The notes under the pieces are model-generated. The model was not told where the DNA came from. It saw nothing but the letters and a program-made list of their open reading frames with translations, and searched no databases. A stretch of DNA of 5,658 nt from an uncultured Eubacteriales bacterium (lineage in GTDB: Bacteria; Bacillota; Clostridia; Oscillospirales; Oscillospiraceae): NCBI GenBank assembly GCA_902475455.1, contig CABRZO010000158.1, positions 1-5,658 of the forward strand, given 5' to 3'. Shown one piece after another: positions 4,468 through 5,658 of the stretch (position 1 is its first letter; each line of letters begins with the position of its first letter). A program made the translations under genes and the position numbers.

Positions 4468-5658
4468 ATGGATTTTAACGCATTTCAGGCCAGTGTGGCC
4501 CGGTGGGCCGAGAAACTGGGCGTAAAGGATTACGAGCTCTACTATCAGAGCGCCGAGAGCACCCGGGTGGGGGTGTACCGGCAGGAAGTCAATGAGTTTT
4601 CCAGCGCCGTGGAGGGGGGCGTCTGCTTCCGGTGCATCGCCGGGGGCCGCATGGGCTACTCCTCCACCGAGGAGCTCAGCGAGGCGGCGGCGGAGGATGT
4701 GGTCCGCCGGGCGGTGGACAACGCCGCCGTGCTGGAGACCGATGAGCCGGTGTTTCTGGGCCAGGGCGGTCAGCAGTACCAGAGCGTGGCCTGCGCCCCT
4801 GCCGGGGCCCGCAGCGGCTCCGGTGAGCTGATCCAGGCGGCCCTGGACACCCAGGCCGCCCTCTATGCCGCCCATCCCACCGTGGTGGACGGCTCCAGCA
4901 CCGAGGGCATCAGCGAGACGGTGCGCCTGGCCATCGTCAACTCCCGGGGGCTGGATCTGCACTATGAGAACACCATCACCGGCCTGGTGGCCGCGGCGGT
5001 GGTGCAGGAGGGGGAGGAGGTCTCCGACGCCTACCAGCTGAAGCTGGCCCCCCTGGACAGCCTGGACAAGCAGGCCCTGGCCGCCAAGGCGGTGGACAAG
5101 GCCCGGGCCAAGCTGGGGGCCGACACGGCGCCCACTGGGGTGTGCCCGGTGATCTTCGCCCCGGAGGCCATGGCCAGCCTGCTGGCGGCCTTCAGCCCCG
5201 CCTTCTCCTCGGACCGGGCCCAGAAGGGCCTGTCCCGCCTGGCGGGGAAGGAGGGGACCACCATCGCCGCCCCGGCGGTGACCCTGGTGGACGACCCCTT
5301 CTGCCCCCTGAGTGCCATGCCCATCCCCTTTGACGCCGAGGGCACCCCGGCCAGAAAGAAGAATGTGGTGGAGGGCGGCAGGCTGAACACCCTGCTCTAT
5401 AACCACCGCACCGCCGCCGTGGCGGGGAAGGAGACCACGGGCAACGCCGCCAAGGCGGGGTATGCCGCGCCGGTGGAGGTGGCCCCCTTCGCCTTTTATC
5501 TGGCCCCCGGGGAACAGGACGAGGCGGCCCTGCTCCGGCAGGCGGGCCGGGGCGTGTATATTGATTCCCTGGCCGGGCTCCATGCCGGGGCCAATGTGGT
5601 CAGCGGGGACTTCTCCCTCCAGAGCGCCGGCTTCCTGATCGAGGACGGGGTCAAGACC
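4468..5658 (+). CDS. pmbA: TldE/PmbA family protein, partner of TldD (3' end outside window)
   Basis: This is an open reading frame of 397 codons with no stop before the right edge; about 50 residues are probably missing compared with E. coli PmbA (450). It is the non-catalytic partner of TldD: it shares the fold but lacks the HExxxH zinc motif, and none is visible here. Family landmarks are SSDRAQKGLSRLAGK (247-261), where TldD carries its metal site, then VDDP (274-277), FDAEGTPAR (288-296), and TTGNA (323-327). The N-terminal half starts with a short helical region and a conserved EVNEFSSAVEGG-type strand segment (40-51), as in TldD. The ATG is fixed by the Shine-Dalgarno sequence overlapping the tldD stop. 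It uses GGG glycine codons freely, unlike dhaKL. Confidence in the family is high; the protein is truncated only by the window. Confidence 0.94.
   Translation, partial: MDFNAFQASVARWAEKLGVKDYELYYQSAESTRVGVYRQEVNEFSSAVEGGVCFRCIAGGRMGYSSTEELSEAAAEDVVRRAVDNAAVLETDEPVFLGQGGQQYQSVACAPAGARSGSGELIQAALDTQAALYAAHPTVVDGSSTEGISETVRLAIVNSRGLDLHYENTITGLVAAAVVQEGEEVSDAYQLKLAPLDSLDKQALAAKAVDKARAKLGADTAPTGVCPVIFAPEAMASLLAAFSPAFSSDRAQKGLSRLAGKEGTTIAAPAVTLVDDPFCPLSAMPIPFDAEGTPARKKNVVEGGRLNTLLYNHRTAAVAGKETTGNAAKAGYAAPVEVAPFAFYLAPGEQDEAALLRQAGRGVYIDSLAGLHAGANVVSGDFSLQSAGFLIEDGVKT

Noticed and set aside
4435..5583. Minus-strand open frame of 382 codons opposite tldE
   Set aside because: It has shadow-frame composition, and the plus-strand TldE reading carries family motifs along its full length.

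Overview
The window looks like a chromosomal stretch from a GC-rich member of the Clostridia, most likely the Oscillospiraceae/Flavonifractor-like gut anaerobes. This is inferred from the strong G/C bias at third codon positions, the strong AAGGAGG-type ribosome binding sites, short sigma-A promoters, GC-rich hairpin-plus-T terminators, and protein sequences that read like clostridial homologues. Every gene I can support is on the plus strand. No tRNA, rRNA, CRISPR array, insertion sequence or phage gene is visible.

Layout. Positions 1-235 hold no supported gene. They contain a long imperfect stem-loop capped by a GNRA-type tetraloop, a second hairpin, and a textbook intrinsic terminator ending the preceding transcript. 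These are followed by an extended -10 promoter for a secreted GH25 muramidase lipoprotein (236-1090). A near-consensus promoter (TTGACA, 17 bp, TACAAT) then drives a two-gene operon, dhaK (1262-2254) and dhaL (2295-2945), encoding the two subunits of a dihydroxyacetone-kinase-family enzyme. A strong terminator closes it at 2962-3000. A third promoter starts a tldD-tldE (pmbA) operon: tldD (3075-4454) is complete, and tldE (from 4468) runs off the right edge after 397 codons.

How the genes work together. DhaK should bind the keto-sugar covalently and DhaL should carry the nucleotide, so the pair phosphorylates a short-chain ketose such as dihydroxyacetone. No DhaM phosphotransferase lies next to them, so the phosphoryl donor is unclear from this window. 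TldD and TldE form a heterodimeric zinc metallopeptidase, with TldD supplying the zinc site. The GH25 lipoprotein acts outside the membrane on peptidoglycan. The three transcription units have separate promoters and I see no functional link between them.

Novelty. I do not see an unmistakable new system. The best leads are the divergent active-site signatures shared by both Dha subunits, the absence of DhaM, the unusually restricted codon use of dhaKL, and the unassigned structured element at the left edge. All family assignments were made by reading the sequence; no search was run.
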